Below are positions 1-5,454 of a stretch of 5,742 bases of DNA, one piece after another. This DNA is from an uncultured Lachnospiraceae bacterium (lineage in GTDB: Bacteria; Bacillota; Clostridia; Lachnospirales; Lachnospiraceae), in assembly GCA_902797705.1 (NCBI GenBank), contig CADBTX010000113.1:1-5742 (forward strand). Direction: 5' to 3'. Below the pieces are notes generated by a model that made no database searches, had not been told where the DNA came from, and saw only the letters and a program-made list of their open reading frames with translations. The translations under genes were made by a program, and so were the position numbers. Within the stretch, counting starts at the first letter, position 1; each line of letters starts with the position of its first letter.

Positions 1-82
1 CGGCAATGGGGCAAAACCCCTGCATGCCATAATTCTTTGGGCCGTAACTGCGCAGCAAGGTGCGCAGTTCGGCTGTGAACTG
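1..82. repeat. Structured non-coding segment with strong hairpins
   Basis: No gene is visible at the left edge. GGGG (8-11) pairs with CCCC (17-20) around CAAAA. A much stronger inverted repeat follows: AACTGCGCA (46-54) pairs perfectly with TGCGCAGTT (61-69) around GCAAGG, and GCCG (41-44) can extend it with CGGC (70-73) if T45 is bulged. CAGTTC (65-70) could instead pair with GAACTG (77-82), so the two folds exclude each other. No T run follows on either strand, so it does not look like an ordinary terminator. It could be a dispersed palindromic repeat or part of an RNA element continuing to the left. Confidence 0.55.
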
Positions 83-87
83 TAACC

Positions 88-122
88 AAAAAGACACTGT
101 CCCGTAAAAACAGGACAGTGCC
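88..122 (-). terminator. Intrinsic terminator of the leader-peptide gene
   Basis: On the minus strand GGCACTGTCC (122-113) pairs with GGACAGTGTC (102-93) around a 10-nt loop. This gives ten pairs including one G-U, followed at once by TTTTT (92-88). It sits 46 bases past the stop codon of the small peptide gene and is correctly oriented to end its transcript. This is the clearest terminator in the window. Confidence 0.8.
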
Positions 123-168
123 TCTGTATATCCAGATATATGACCGTCTGAAAAAGAATATTGCGGGT

Positions 169-444
169 TCAGTCAACGATACCGATCACGTCGGTAATAC
201 CATACCCTTCAGCTGTCGCAAACTGCATCCCGCAAACTCCACAGATATAAAGATCCTTCTGCACAGAAGCCAGGATATCGCAGTCACAAGAGAACAATTC
301 CTCGTCTTCATTGCCGCAATTGGGACACTTGATCTTACATCCTAAAGAATGACCTTCCGAAAATTCCTCAACGTAGCCTCCTGAGACCTTAGTAAGCTGA
401 TCATCGGATAACTTCTTATCCGTCGTTTTGTCTGAATCTGACAT
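169..444 (-). CDS. Double-glycine-leader, Cys-rich zinc-ribbon-like peptide
   Basis: This 91-residue protein starts at ATG 444, chosen because a full AGGAGGTGA ribosome binding site lies 7 nt upstream; an in-frame ATG seven codons earlier has no such site. Residues 1-23 look like a bacteriocin-type leader: a charged start, then LSDDQLTKVSGG (12-23), where the paired Gly marks the usual cut site of C39-peptidase ABC exporters. The remaining 68 residues hold seven Cys: 36, 40, 43 (CxxxCPNCG), 53, 55 (CDC) and 68, 71 (CGVCG). The CPxCG and CxxCG knuckles, 24 residues apart, resemble a zinc ribbon. The C-terminus is Gly/Ile-rich and acidic. The gene is monocistronic, with its own promoter and terminator. 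No exporter or modifying enzyme is in the window, so any exporter would be encoded elsewhere. It could be a ribosomally made secreted peptide, or a metal-binding protein exported by the same route. The leader is convincing, but the function is unknown. Confidence 0.85.
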   Translation of the reverse strand: MSDSDKTTDKKLSDDQLTKVSGGYVEEFSEGHSLGCKIKCPNCGNEDEELFSCDCDILASVQKDLYICGVCGMQFATAEGYGITDVIGIVD

Positions 445-451
445 AAAATCA

Positions 452-457
452 CCTCCT
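452..457 (-). promoter_or_regulatory. Strong ribosome binding site of the leader-peptide gene
   Basis: AGGAGG, continuing as AGGAGGTGA, is a nearly complete match to the 16S rRNA anti-Shine-Dalgarno sequence. It lies 7 nt before ATG 444 and fixes the start of the peptide. It predicts high translation. Confidence 0.85.
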
Positions 458-485
458 GAAAACACAAACTCATTTATTACAATGT

Positions 486-499
486 ATTATACGTATAAT
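486..499 (-). promoter_or_regulatory. Palindromic -10 region of the leader-peptide gene
   Basis: ATTATACGTATAAT is a perfect 14-bp palindrome with a consensus TATAAT box on each strand. Read on the minus strand, TATAAT at 491-486 would start transcription near 479, about 35 nt before the start codon. The -35 region is poor (TTCCCC or CTTCCC at 16-17 nt), so the promoter may need an activator, or the palindrome may be a repressor operator. No gene is present to use the plus-strand box. Confidence 0.5.
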
Positions 500-577
500 T
501 CTCCTTTGGGGAAGTTTTATTTTTCATCCTCTCCGGACCACGGATCTGTCCCGATATTCGGCCGAACCGCTGCAACG

Positions 578-1024
578 TCATCCATCTGCACCATAGAGGC
601 AGTACTCGCGCAGTCTGCTCCTCAAAAGCTCATATCTTTCCTTTTTCTCTTTCTTTGAAAAATGAACATCCCTGAACTGCTCAGGGTTATCCTCATAGTC
701 AAGGACCTCATTTCCAAACTGCTCGCTCGTTAAGTCAAATACGGCTTCCCCTATCACGTTATAACAGTGATAATTACCGCCCGGACGCAGGACTCCGAAC
801 ACCTTTCCTCCAAATATATCCTGGGCAAGAAACGCCGTTATGGAGCACTGTCCATATGTTTTGTTCTCCTCAGTCCAGTCAGCCCTCATTCTGGGCGCAC
901 AGGTATCGGCCTTCCAGATATGTGACAGCGCATCATAAAGATCAAGCGGCGTATCTATCCCTTTGAATTCATCTGAAACAGCAGGAATATTGGCATTTTC
1001 CCAACCGTAGAATTGATATTTCAT
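578..1024 (-). CDS. Possible internally started YunG-like protein
   Basis: This lies in frame inside the trmL fusion. ATG 1024 (Met159) is preceded by AAAGGAGG (1036-1029) with a 4-nt gap, a better ribosome binding site than the one for trmL itself. Translation from here gives a 148-residue protein matching the whole YunG-like unit, with nothing left over on the TrmL side except a short Glu/Lys/Gly linker. Both the fusion and this product may be made. Alternatively the site is a fossil of two formerly separate genes, or the missing stop is a sequencing or local mutation effect. The domain assignment is from memory of YunG-like proteins. Confidence 0.45.
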   Translation of the reverse strand: MKYQFYGWENANIPAVSDEFKGIDTPLDLYDALSHIWKADTCAPRMRADWTEENKTYGQCSITAFLAQDIFGGKVFGVLRPGGNYHCYNVIGEAVFDLTSEQFGNEVLDYEDNPEQFRDVHFSKKEKKERYELLRSRLREYCLYGADG

Positions 1025-1498
1025 AATGCCTCCTTTCTCCCGCTCAAGCTCCGGGAAATCATTCTGCCTCAGTGCTTCATATAAAACGATCGCCACGGAG
1101 TTCGCAAGATTCAGGGAACGGATACCATGTCCCATGGGTATCCTTATGCAGTTTTCCCAATTTGCAAAAAGTATCTCTTCAGGGATCCCTCCGCTCTCTC
1201 TGCCAAACATGATGTAATCATCCGGTGAATAGCGGACATCGGTATAGCTTTTTCCACCTTTTGTTGTGGCCATCCATACCTTTGCGCCCGGATGCTTTTC
1301 TCTGAATTGGTCATAATTCATATACCTGGTGAGATCCAGCTTATCCCAATAGTCCATTCCCGCTCTTTTTAGCAGCTTATCACTGAGGATAAAACCAAGG
1401 GGCTCGATAAGATGAAGGGATGACCCTGTCGCAACACAGGTTCTCCCAATATTTCCGGTGTTTGACGGGATTTCAGGCTGGTGCAGTATAATGTTCAT
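578..1498 (-). CDS. trmL: tRNA (cytidine(34)-2'-O)-methyltransferase TrmL fused to a YunG-like domain
   Basis: This is a 306-residue protein. ATG 1498 was chosen because the TrmL family starts there (MNIILHQPEIPSNTGNIGR) and GGAG lies 8 nt upstream. Residues 1-155 are a full SPOUT methyltransferase: PxNTGNIGRTC (11-21), FGRESGGIP (98-106) and IRIPMGHGIRSLNLANSV (118-135), which form the trefoil-knot S-adenosylmethionine site. TrmL methylates the ribose of nucleotide 34 in certain tRNA-Leu. Family members are usually about 155 residues, so the reading frame is twice the normal length. Residues 159-306 resemble B. subtilis YunG, whose function is unknown. That part carries ADTCAPRMR, GQCSITAF (Cys218), NYHCYN (His244) and FDLTSEQF (Asp255). 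The start overlaps the upstream ATPase stop as ATGA, implying coupled translation. The junction retains a ribosome binding site and ATG. No clear terminator follows. Confidence 0.92.
   Translation of the reverse strand: MNIILHQPEIPSNTGNIGRTCVATGSSLHLIEPLGFILSDKLLKRAGMDYWDKLDLTRYMNYDQFREKHPGAKVWMATTKGGKSYTDVRYSPDDYIMFGRESGGIPEEILFANWENCIRIPMGHGIRSLNLANSVAIVLYEALRQNDFPELEREKGGIMKYQFYGWENANIPAVSDEFKGIDTPLDLYDALSHIWKADTCAPRMRADWTEENKTYGQCSITAFLAQDIFGGKVFGVLRPGGNYHCYNVIGEAVFDLTSEQFGNEVLDYEDNPEQFRDVHFSKKEKKERYELLRSRLREYCLYGADG
1029..1036 (-). promoter_or_regulatory. Internal Shine-Dalgarno at the TrmL/YunG junction
   Basis: AAAGGAGG lies inside the coding sequence, where it encodes the Lys-Gly-Gly of the linker, 4 nt before an in-frame ATG at 1024. 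It falls exactly at the boundary between the two domains, where a separate gene would need it, which makes chance less likely. Confidence 0.6.
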
Positions 1499-3213
1499 AT
1501 GCCGTTCTCCATCAGGATAAACCTGCATCTGTTCAAACAGGCAATGAGTTCCTGCTTTCGCACATATGTCAGCCCCTCCGGAACGTATGATGAATCCTTA
1601 AACAAAAAGTCCGGACCAAACTCTTCTATCCGTTCAATTATCCAATCCGCCATATCATTCAGGCTCTTTCCCCTGCCAAAGCTTCCTTCCGCAAGATACA
1701 GCAGCATCCGGCAGAGCGAAGCGCACTGTCCGCTGCAGACAAGCTGCTCTGTATACCTGAGCTCCACTGTATCATGGTCTATCATAAAGCCGTCGGTCCC
1801 CAGGGTTTTTGTCTTTATCCTCCCTCCGAAGTCAAGGTGCTTTTTCATGACCGGGAATTTCGGATGTATGTCAATGATCACGCCTGCGTCATTCTCTCCC
1901 TCTTCCCTATTGAGAGATCCTGAAGCCTCCTTTGCCTTTTCTGTAATATCCACTGCCCTGTAATTATCCATCTGGATAACAGTGTCGGCCTTGCTGAAAT
2001 AGGCTCCAAAGCTTCCTGCAACCATAATGGTGGATATGCCCTTTTCTGCGAGCGGCCGGATCTTCCCTATAAAGGGCGTGATGGGCTCCTTATCGGAGGC
2101 TATCACCTTCTGCATCAGCGCATCCCGTATCATGAAATTCGTGGCACAGGTATCCTCGTCAATAAGGAGCAGCCCCGATCCGCCTTCAACTGCTTCGATC
2201 ACATTGGCCGCCTGGGAAGTGGATCCGCTGGCGTCCTCTGAAAAGAAGTGCTTTGTATCCCTGCCGTCCGGAAGGTTATTAATAAAAAACGAGATGTCCG
2301 TACCGTGAACGCTTCTTCCATCCTCTGATCTTATCTTTACTGCGGTACTGTCGGTGATCACGTACTCACGGCCATCACCCGCAATATGGTTATAAACTCC
2401 CAGTTCCAACGCCTTTAGAAGGGTGGATTTCCCATGATAGCCACCGCCCACAATAAGAGTCACGCCCTTCTTTATTCCCATTCCCTGAACTGTTCCCTTA
2501 TGGGGAAGCTTCATTTCAATCTTCAGGCTTTCAGGCGAACAAAAGGGAACCGCTTCTTTCATGGGAAGGTCTGATACCCCGCTTTTCCTTGGAAGCACAG
2601 AACCATCTGCCACAAAAGCACACAGGCCCTGCTTTTCCATTTCCTGTCTGATATAGGCCTGATCATCGGCAAGAAAGATCGTTTTTTCAAGAGCGTCAGC
2701 AAAGCTTCTACTGAAATACAGTGCTTTTTTCACACATTCCGGAAGGTGATCAAAAAGGATCTTTATAAGTTCCCTTGAATTAATGGTCCTGCCGTTTGCA
2801 GGGAAGCCCACGTGAAGCCGGCATGAAATATCTCCGCTTTCCGGATCTATCCGGATCGCAGTGCGTTCAAGTATCTCCTGTCCCGGACAGCATGTAGAAA
2901 TGACCCCGCTCTTCCCGGAGCCCGCTGCCCTTCTGTCAAACCCGGATGCAATACTATGAAAACGCCTTGCAAGAAAGTCCTGTAATGATATCCTGCGGTG
3001 TCTTTCCCCATAGTATTCCTTTGGAAAACCGGATTTATTTCCCTTAACCGATATAGTGAGATGCGAAGGAGCCGCAAATGGATCTCCCTGCACATGGTCT
3101 ATCGTCAAAACATGGCTGCCGAAATCATAGCTTCCCTTTGTGGATTTATATGCCGGATACCCTTTACGGTCTATCCCGTCCAATATTGTTTTCAGATCAT
3201 AATCTTTCTTCAT
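1495..3213 (-). CDS. ABC-class ATPase (COG3044/MRB1590-like family)
   Basis: This is a 572-residue soluble protein. It matches the 'predicted ATPase of the ABC class' family in size and order of parts: an N-terminal domain (about 1-165) with YYGERHRRISLQDFLARR (67-84), an ATPase core (about 235-420) and a C-terminal domain. Walker A is GGGYHGKST (256-264). A signature-like SGSTSQAAN (329-337) precedes Walker B LLLIDED (348-354) with Asp352 and Glu353. No membrane segments are present, so it is not a transporter subunit. The trypanosome relative MRB1590 belongs to an RNA-editing complex, which favours a nucleic-acid role, but the bacterial function is not established. The start is the first ATG after an in-frame TGA two codons upstream. 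Only a distant GGGAG (15 nt) precedes it, so translation may depend on the lipoprotein gene 27 nt upstream. Its stop overlaps the trmL start. Confidence 0.88.
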   Translation of the reverse strand: MKKDYDLKTILDGIDRKGYPAYKSTKGSYDFGSHVLTIDHVQGDPFAAPSHLTISVKGNKSGFPKEYYGERHRRISLQDFLARRFHSIASGFDRRAAGSGKSGVISTCCPGQEILERTAIRIDPESGDISCRLHVGFPANGRTINSRELIKILFDHLPECVKKALYFSRSFADALEKTIFLADDQAYIRQEMEKQGLCAFVADGSVLPRKSGVSDLPMKEAVPFCSPESLKIEMKLPHKGTVQGMGIKKGVTLIVGGGYHGKSTLLKALELGVYNHIAGDGREYVITDSTAVKIRSEDGRSVHGTDISFFINNLPDGRDTKHFFSEDASGSTSQAANVIEAVEGGSGLLLIDEDTCATNFMIRDALMQKVIASDKEPITPFIGKIRPLAEKGISTIMVAGSFGAYFSKADTVIQMDNYRAVDITEKAKEASGSLNREEGENDAGVIIDIHPKFPVMKKHLDFGGRIKTKTLGTDGFMIDHDTVELRYTEQLVCSGQCASLCRMLLYLAEGSFGRGKSLNDMADWIIERIEEFGPDFLFKDSSYVPEGLTYVRKQELIACLNRCRFILMENGI

Positions 3214-3240
3214 AGCTCAAAACGGATGCTCCCAGTCTTC

Positions 3241-3882
3241 TTAAGGTCCTGTATATGGCTCATTCTCCTCCGAATACATCTGCTCCGCCACAGCCTGTAT
3301 ATCGAATCCGTCAAGATCATCTGATGCAGTGGAAAGGGAGTATTTAATACCGATCTCCACATCATACCAGGTTATAAGGTCTATGTATCCCGAATCGTTT
3401 ACCGATCTGCAGGTTTTTCCGGCCATATTTCCACCGCCCCAGTTTGCAAGCGTCACATCATCCGGACCTGCTGTCCATTCGGTATATAATCCCGAAATAT
3501 CAGCATCCTCAGCGGCTCCTTGCTGTGCCCTGGCAGTAAAATACAGTCCATCCAGTTCAAAACTCAGCTGGATCATCGGCTGTACTCCCTTTTCCGGATC
3601 ACCAAGTTCTTCACATTTAAGCCATTCCTGATCCTTTGCTCCGGGAGGAGCCTTGAACAGCCGGTCGCAATAATTCTTAGCCTCTTCCTCTGTGATCTCC
3701 ACCCATGGATTTCCCATGCCGACTTCAGGCTCTTCCCCGGCTTCCGTCTCTATAACCTCTTCTTCCGCAGTTTCATTCCCTCCGGAGGTCCCGCTATCTT
3801 TCTTTACGCCTTGGCATCCGTTTATGCTTAAAACAGTCAGTACCAAAACACCTGCCAGTGCAGCAATCCTATGCTTTACCAT
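3241..3882 (-). CDS. Lipoprotein of unknown function
   Basis: This is a 213-residue exported protein. Residues 1-22 form a lipoprotein signal: basic MVKHR, a hydrophobic stretch, then INGC with Cys23 as the lipid-attachment site (the -2 Asn is slightly atypical). Residues 30-56 are a low-complexity Gly/Ser/Thr then Glu-rich tether. Residues 57-210 look globular, starting NPWVEITEEEAKNYCDRLF and including LANWGGGNMAGKTC and a C-terminal SDDLDGFDIQAVAEQMY. Cys72, Cys90 and Cys158 lie in the outer domain. From memory, similar proteins occur in Lachnospiraceae, but I know no function. It probably sits on the outer face of the membrane. The nearest GGAG is 15 nt before the ATG, a long gap, with a poorer GGAA at 11 nt. 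It is the first gene of the putative operon with the ATPase and trmL. Confidence 0.82.
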   Translation of the reverse strand: MVKHRIAALAGVLVLTVLSINGCQGVKKDSGTSGGNETAEEEVIETEAGEEPEVGMGNPWVEITEEEAKNYCDRLFKAPPGAKDQEWLKCEELGDPEKGVQPMIQLSFELDGLYFTARAQQGAAEDADISGLYTEWTAGPDDVTLANWGGGNMAGKTCRSVNDSGYIDLITWYDVEIGIKYSLSTASDDLDGFDIQAVAEQMYSEENEPYTGP

Positions 3883-3963
3883 TCTTTGTCTGTTCCACTC
3901 CTTTCAGTCAGTTTATATCCAGCCATACGATGTTATCGTCATGCTCCCAGGAATCTGTACCCG

Positions 3964-3992
3964 ATTGTAGCCGATTTTTGCTTCCCGGGCAA
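3964..3992 (-). promoter_or_regulatory. Promoter of the lipoprotein-ATPase-trmL operon
   Basis: On the minus strand, -35 TTGCCC (3992-3987; four of six consensus) and -10 TACAAT (3969-3964; five of six) are separated by exactly 17 nt. Transcription would begin near 3957. It is the best sigma-A-type match in the gap before the operon. Confidence 0.5.
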
Positions 3993-4121
3993 TCTTTACG
4001 GAATACGGGCCCCATTCCTATCCGCCCATCATATTCCCTTTCACAACACTATAGCCGGGACTGAGTTTTTCAGCCACCGGCCATGTATGATCAGTATTAT
4101 TTTTGCGGATAACCCTTCTCC

Positions 4122-4140
4122 GGATCCCGTAACGGGATCC
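4122..4140. repeat. Perfect GC-rich inverted repeat
   Basis: GGATCCCG and CGGGATCC form an 8-bp perfect stem around a 3-nt TAA loop. It lies 61 bp past the zipper-protein stop on the minus strand. No T tract follows, so it may stabilise a 3' end or be a protein-binding palindrome. Confidence 0.55.
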
Positions 4141-4200
4141 TTTCGACAACACAGCGGATCCTTTGCATTTGCAGACCCGGTATCATCTTCGTCCGGAACT

Positions 4201-4671
4201 TTACATCAGTTCACGCACAGCCTTCTGAAGCCTTGCGACCTGCTTTTTAAGTTCGGTATTCTCGGTTCTTAATACCGCATTTTCTATCTGAAGCTTGGAT
4301 GCAGGAACATCCTTTTTAACATTGACTTCCGCAGACTTCGTTTTCTTTGCGTTAGTACCGGTGTTTACGTTTTTCCTGCTATCCGTTGTCTTTGCTGCTT
4401 TTGAAACAGCCTTGGATTTTGAAGCTGCCTTTGTCTTCGAAGCGGCCTTTGTCTTCGAAGCAGCCTTTGTCTTTGAAGCAGCCTTGGCTCTTTTCTTTTC
4501 AGCCTGAGCCGCTTTTGTTGCAGACGGATCCGCTTCCTTTCTCCACATGGAAACCTGCTGCCAGGAAATACCCGCCTCTTCTGCAGCTTTCTTTACATTG
4601 CCAAGTTCCTTTACACGCTTAAGAACAGCTTCCTTCTGTTCCGCAGTGTATTCAACCTTCTTGTCGGCCAT
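4201..4671 (-). CDS. Helix-turn-helix protein with Lys/Ala repeats and leucine zipper
   Basis: This is a 156-residue, highly basic protein with three parts. Residues 8-46 are a transposase/Psq-type helix-turn-helix (YTAEQKEAVLKRV, then NVKKAAEEAGISWQQVSMWRK). Residues 58-95 repeat KAASKT, KAASKS and KAVSKA, like tails of histone-H1-like proteins. Residues 125-155 form a coiled coil with Leu at 127, 134, 141, 148 and 155, every seventh position, and Asn131, Asn138, Val145, Val152 at the other core position. Leu there with core Asn is typical of parallel dimeric zippers. A dimeric DNA-binding or nucleoid-associated role is inferred. A helix-turn-helix plus zipper is also the layout of IS3-family OrfA, but no OrfB follows. 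AAGGAG lies 11 nt before the ATG. The gene has its own promoter inside the end of vanZ. Confidence 0.8.
   Translation of the reverse strand: MADKKVEYTAEQKEAVLKRVKELGNVKKAAEEAGISWQQVSMWRKEADPSATKAAQAEKKRAKAASKTKAASKTKAASKTKAASKSKAVSKAAKTTDSRKNVNTGTNAKKTKSAEVNVKKDVPASKLQIENAVLRTENTELKKQVARLQKAVRELM
4403..4486 (-). repeat. 18-bp in-frame tandem repeat
   Basis: About 4.6 units of 18 bp lie inside the zipper-protein gene. On the plus strand, units begin GAAGCNGCCTTTGTCTT at 4421, 4439 and 4457, with a partial unit at 4475 and a diverged one at 4403. Each unit encodes one KAASKT-type hexapeptide. Copies differ by only 1-3 bases, suggesting recent expansion; copy number may vary between strains without breaking the frame. 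Confidence 0.85.
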
Positions 4672-4724
4672 CAGATCATTATCTCCTTACTGTAAAACTG
4701 TGATTGAAAGTAACTATCCTAAGA

Positions 4725-4754
4725 ATAATATCATAAAGGCCGTATTTATGCCAA
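4725..4754 (-). promoter_or_regulatory. Promoter of the zipper-protein gene
   Basis: On the minus strand, -35 TTGGCA (4754-4749; five of six) is followed after 18 nt by -10 TATTAT (4730-4725), with an extended TG (TGATATTAT). The -35 box lies in the last codons of vanZ. The predicted start is near 4718, giving about 47 nt of leader. Confidence 0.58.
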
Positions 4755-5333
4755 ATATAATCCATTTCCCCTGCTTTGTACCTGAAATGTCTCCCGCCGG
4801 CTTCCGCTGATCACAGGGATACTCCTGAACATTTCATACAGTTTCTTCATCATGACAAACGCTATAAAACCGATTGCTGATCCGATGCTGTTTGTCAAAA
4901 TATCATCCAAGGCAAAAGTACCAAGCTGTGTATAATACTGCGAGAACTCAATACCGCTGCTGACGAAGAGTCCCGCTGTCATTCCAAAAACCGGATTTCG
5001 AAATAACTTTATCCCAAGGGGAAGAAGAAATCCAAAGGGCATAAGCATCAAAAGGTTTTCAAGATAATGCGCTATGTAAAGAACCGGCAGCAGAGGAGAT
5101 ACATCAAACATTGTGAGATCCACTGTCTGGCAGATCCCCGGCTCCCTCGACAGCAGAGTCAGTTCTATGATCATGAAAATATAAGCTGACAGTGCTCCGA
5201 TATAAATCTTTCCCAAAGCGCTTCTTTTCTTTATCCCGTCCGCAGCCAGCACAGACAGCACCCCGGCTGCCACTGCCGCTGCTCCGTAATGAACTGCGTA
5301 ATACAATATATCTGTTATGATCTGTCCAAGCAT
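4746..5333 (-). CDS. VanZ-family membrane protein
   Basis: This is a 195-residue integral membrane protein. ATG 5333 was chosen because AAGGA lies 8 nt upstream; the alternative GTG at 5366 lacks a ribosome binding site. Hydrophobic segments lie at about 10-30, 43-62, 80-106, 115-130 and 149-163. The VanZ-like signature residues are present: NLLMLMPFGFLLPLG (93-107), SSGIEFSQ (125-132) and LDDILTNSIGSAIGF (142-156), with Glu129, Asp143, Asp144 and Asn148 as likely conserved polar positions. The family is named after the teicoplanin-resistance protein of Tn1546. Most members are chromosomal and of unknown function, possibly envelope-related. Nothing else here suggests a glycopeptide-resistance cluster. 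The soluble tail (about 168-195) is basic. There is no terminator before the zipper-protein gene 74 bp downstream, so read-through is possible. Confidence 0.87.
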   Translation of the reverse strand: MLGQIITDILYYAVHYGAAAVAAGVLSVLAADGIKKRSALGKIYIGALSAYIFMIIELTLLSREPGICQTVDLTMFDVSPLLPVLYIAHYLENLLMLMPFGFLLPLGIKLFRNPVFGMTAGLFVSSGIEFSQYYTQLGTFALDDILTNSIGSAIGFIAFVMMKKLYEMFRSIPVISGSRRETFQVQSRGNGLYLA

Positions 5334-5454
5334 TTTCTTTATCCTTATCTCTTTATCTCCGGACACTATACACGAATAATATGTCTAAAGTGTGTTTGAA
5401 AAACCGACATCCGGATACTGAGTTTATTCTCACTTTCTCCGGATAATAATATAC

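Larger units (their letters stand above)
3883..4200. other. 318-bp gene-free region upstream of the lipoprotein
   Basis: No convincing gene is seen; open frames here lack ribosome binding sites and protein-like composition. The region holds a perfect hairpin, GGATCCCG (4122-4129) with CGGGATCC (4133-4140) around TAA. A third GGATCC follows at 4155-4160. A composite inverted repeat at about 4053-4080 joins GCCGG to CCGGC with an inner CTGA/TCAG pair. None has a T run, so no standard terminator for the zipper-protein gene is visible. The promoter of the lipoprotein operon lies at 3964-3992, leaving about 75 nt of leader. Confidence 0.55.

Noticed and set aside
93..122. Inverted repeat as a transposon end
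   Set aside because: A T5 run follows it at the right distance and orientation downstream of a gene, so a terminator explains it fully.
500..577. Terminator for the ATPase-trmL operon
   Set aside because: Only a short TCCG/CGGA stem and the TTCGGCCGAA palindrome are present, with no following T run on the minus strand.
1481..1963. Open frame of 160 codons on the plus strand
   Set aside because: It lies opposite the well-supported ATPase gene, has no ribosome binding site and its translation is Ser/Pro/Phe-rich as expected of an antisense shadow. Other plus-strand frames opposite the minus-strand genes are rejected for the same reason.
3871..4272. Plus-strand frame of 133 codons crossing the gene-free gap
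   Set aside because: It overlaps the ends of two real genes, lacks a ribosome binding site and its composition is not protein-like.
4403..4486. Tandem repeat as a possible CRISPR array
   Set aside because: Units are contiguous 18-mers in frame with no spacers and encode a regular hexapeptide.
4746..5333. Glycopeptide-resistance cluster
   Set aside because: Only a VanZ-family protein is present; no vanHAX, vanRS or vanY-like gene is in the window, and the family is widespread in sensitive bacteria.
5376..5403. vanZ promoter with TATTAT and a T-rich -35
   Set aside because: The only -35 candidates match two of six bases at 16 nt (TTTTTC) or four of six at a too-short 15 nt (TTTTCA), so I do not assign it.
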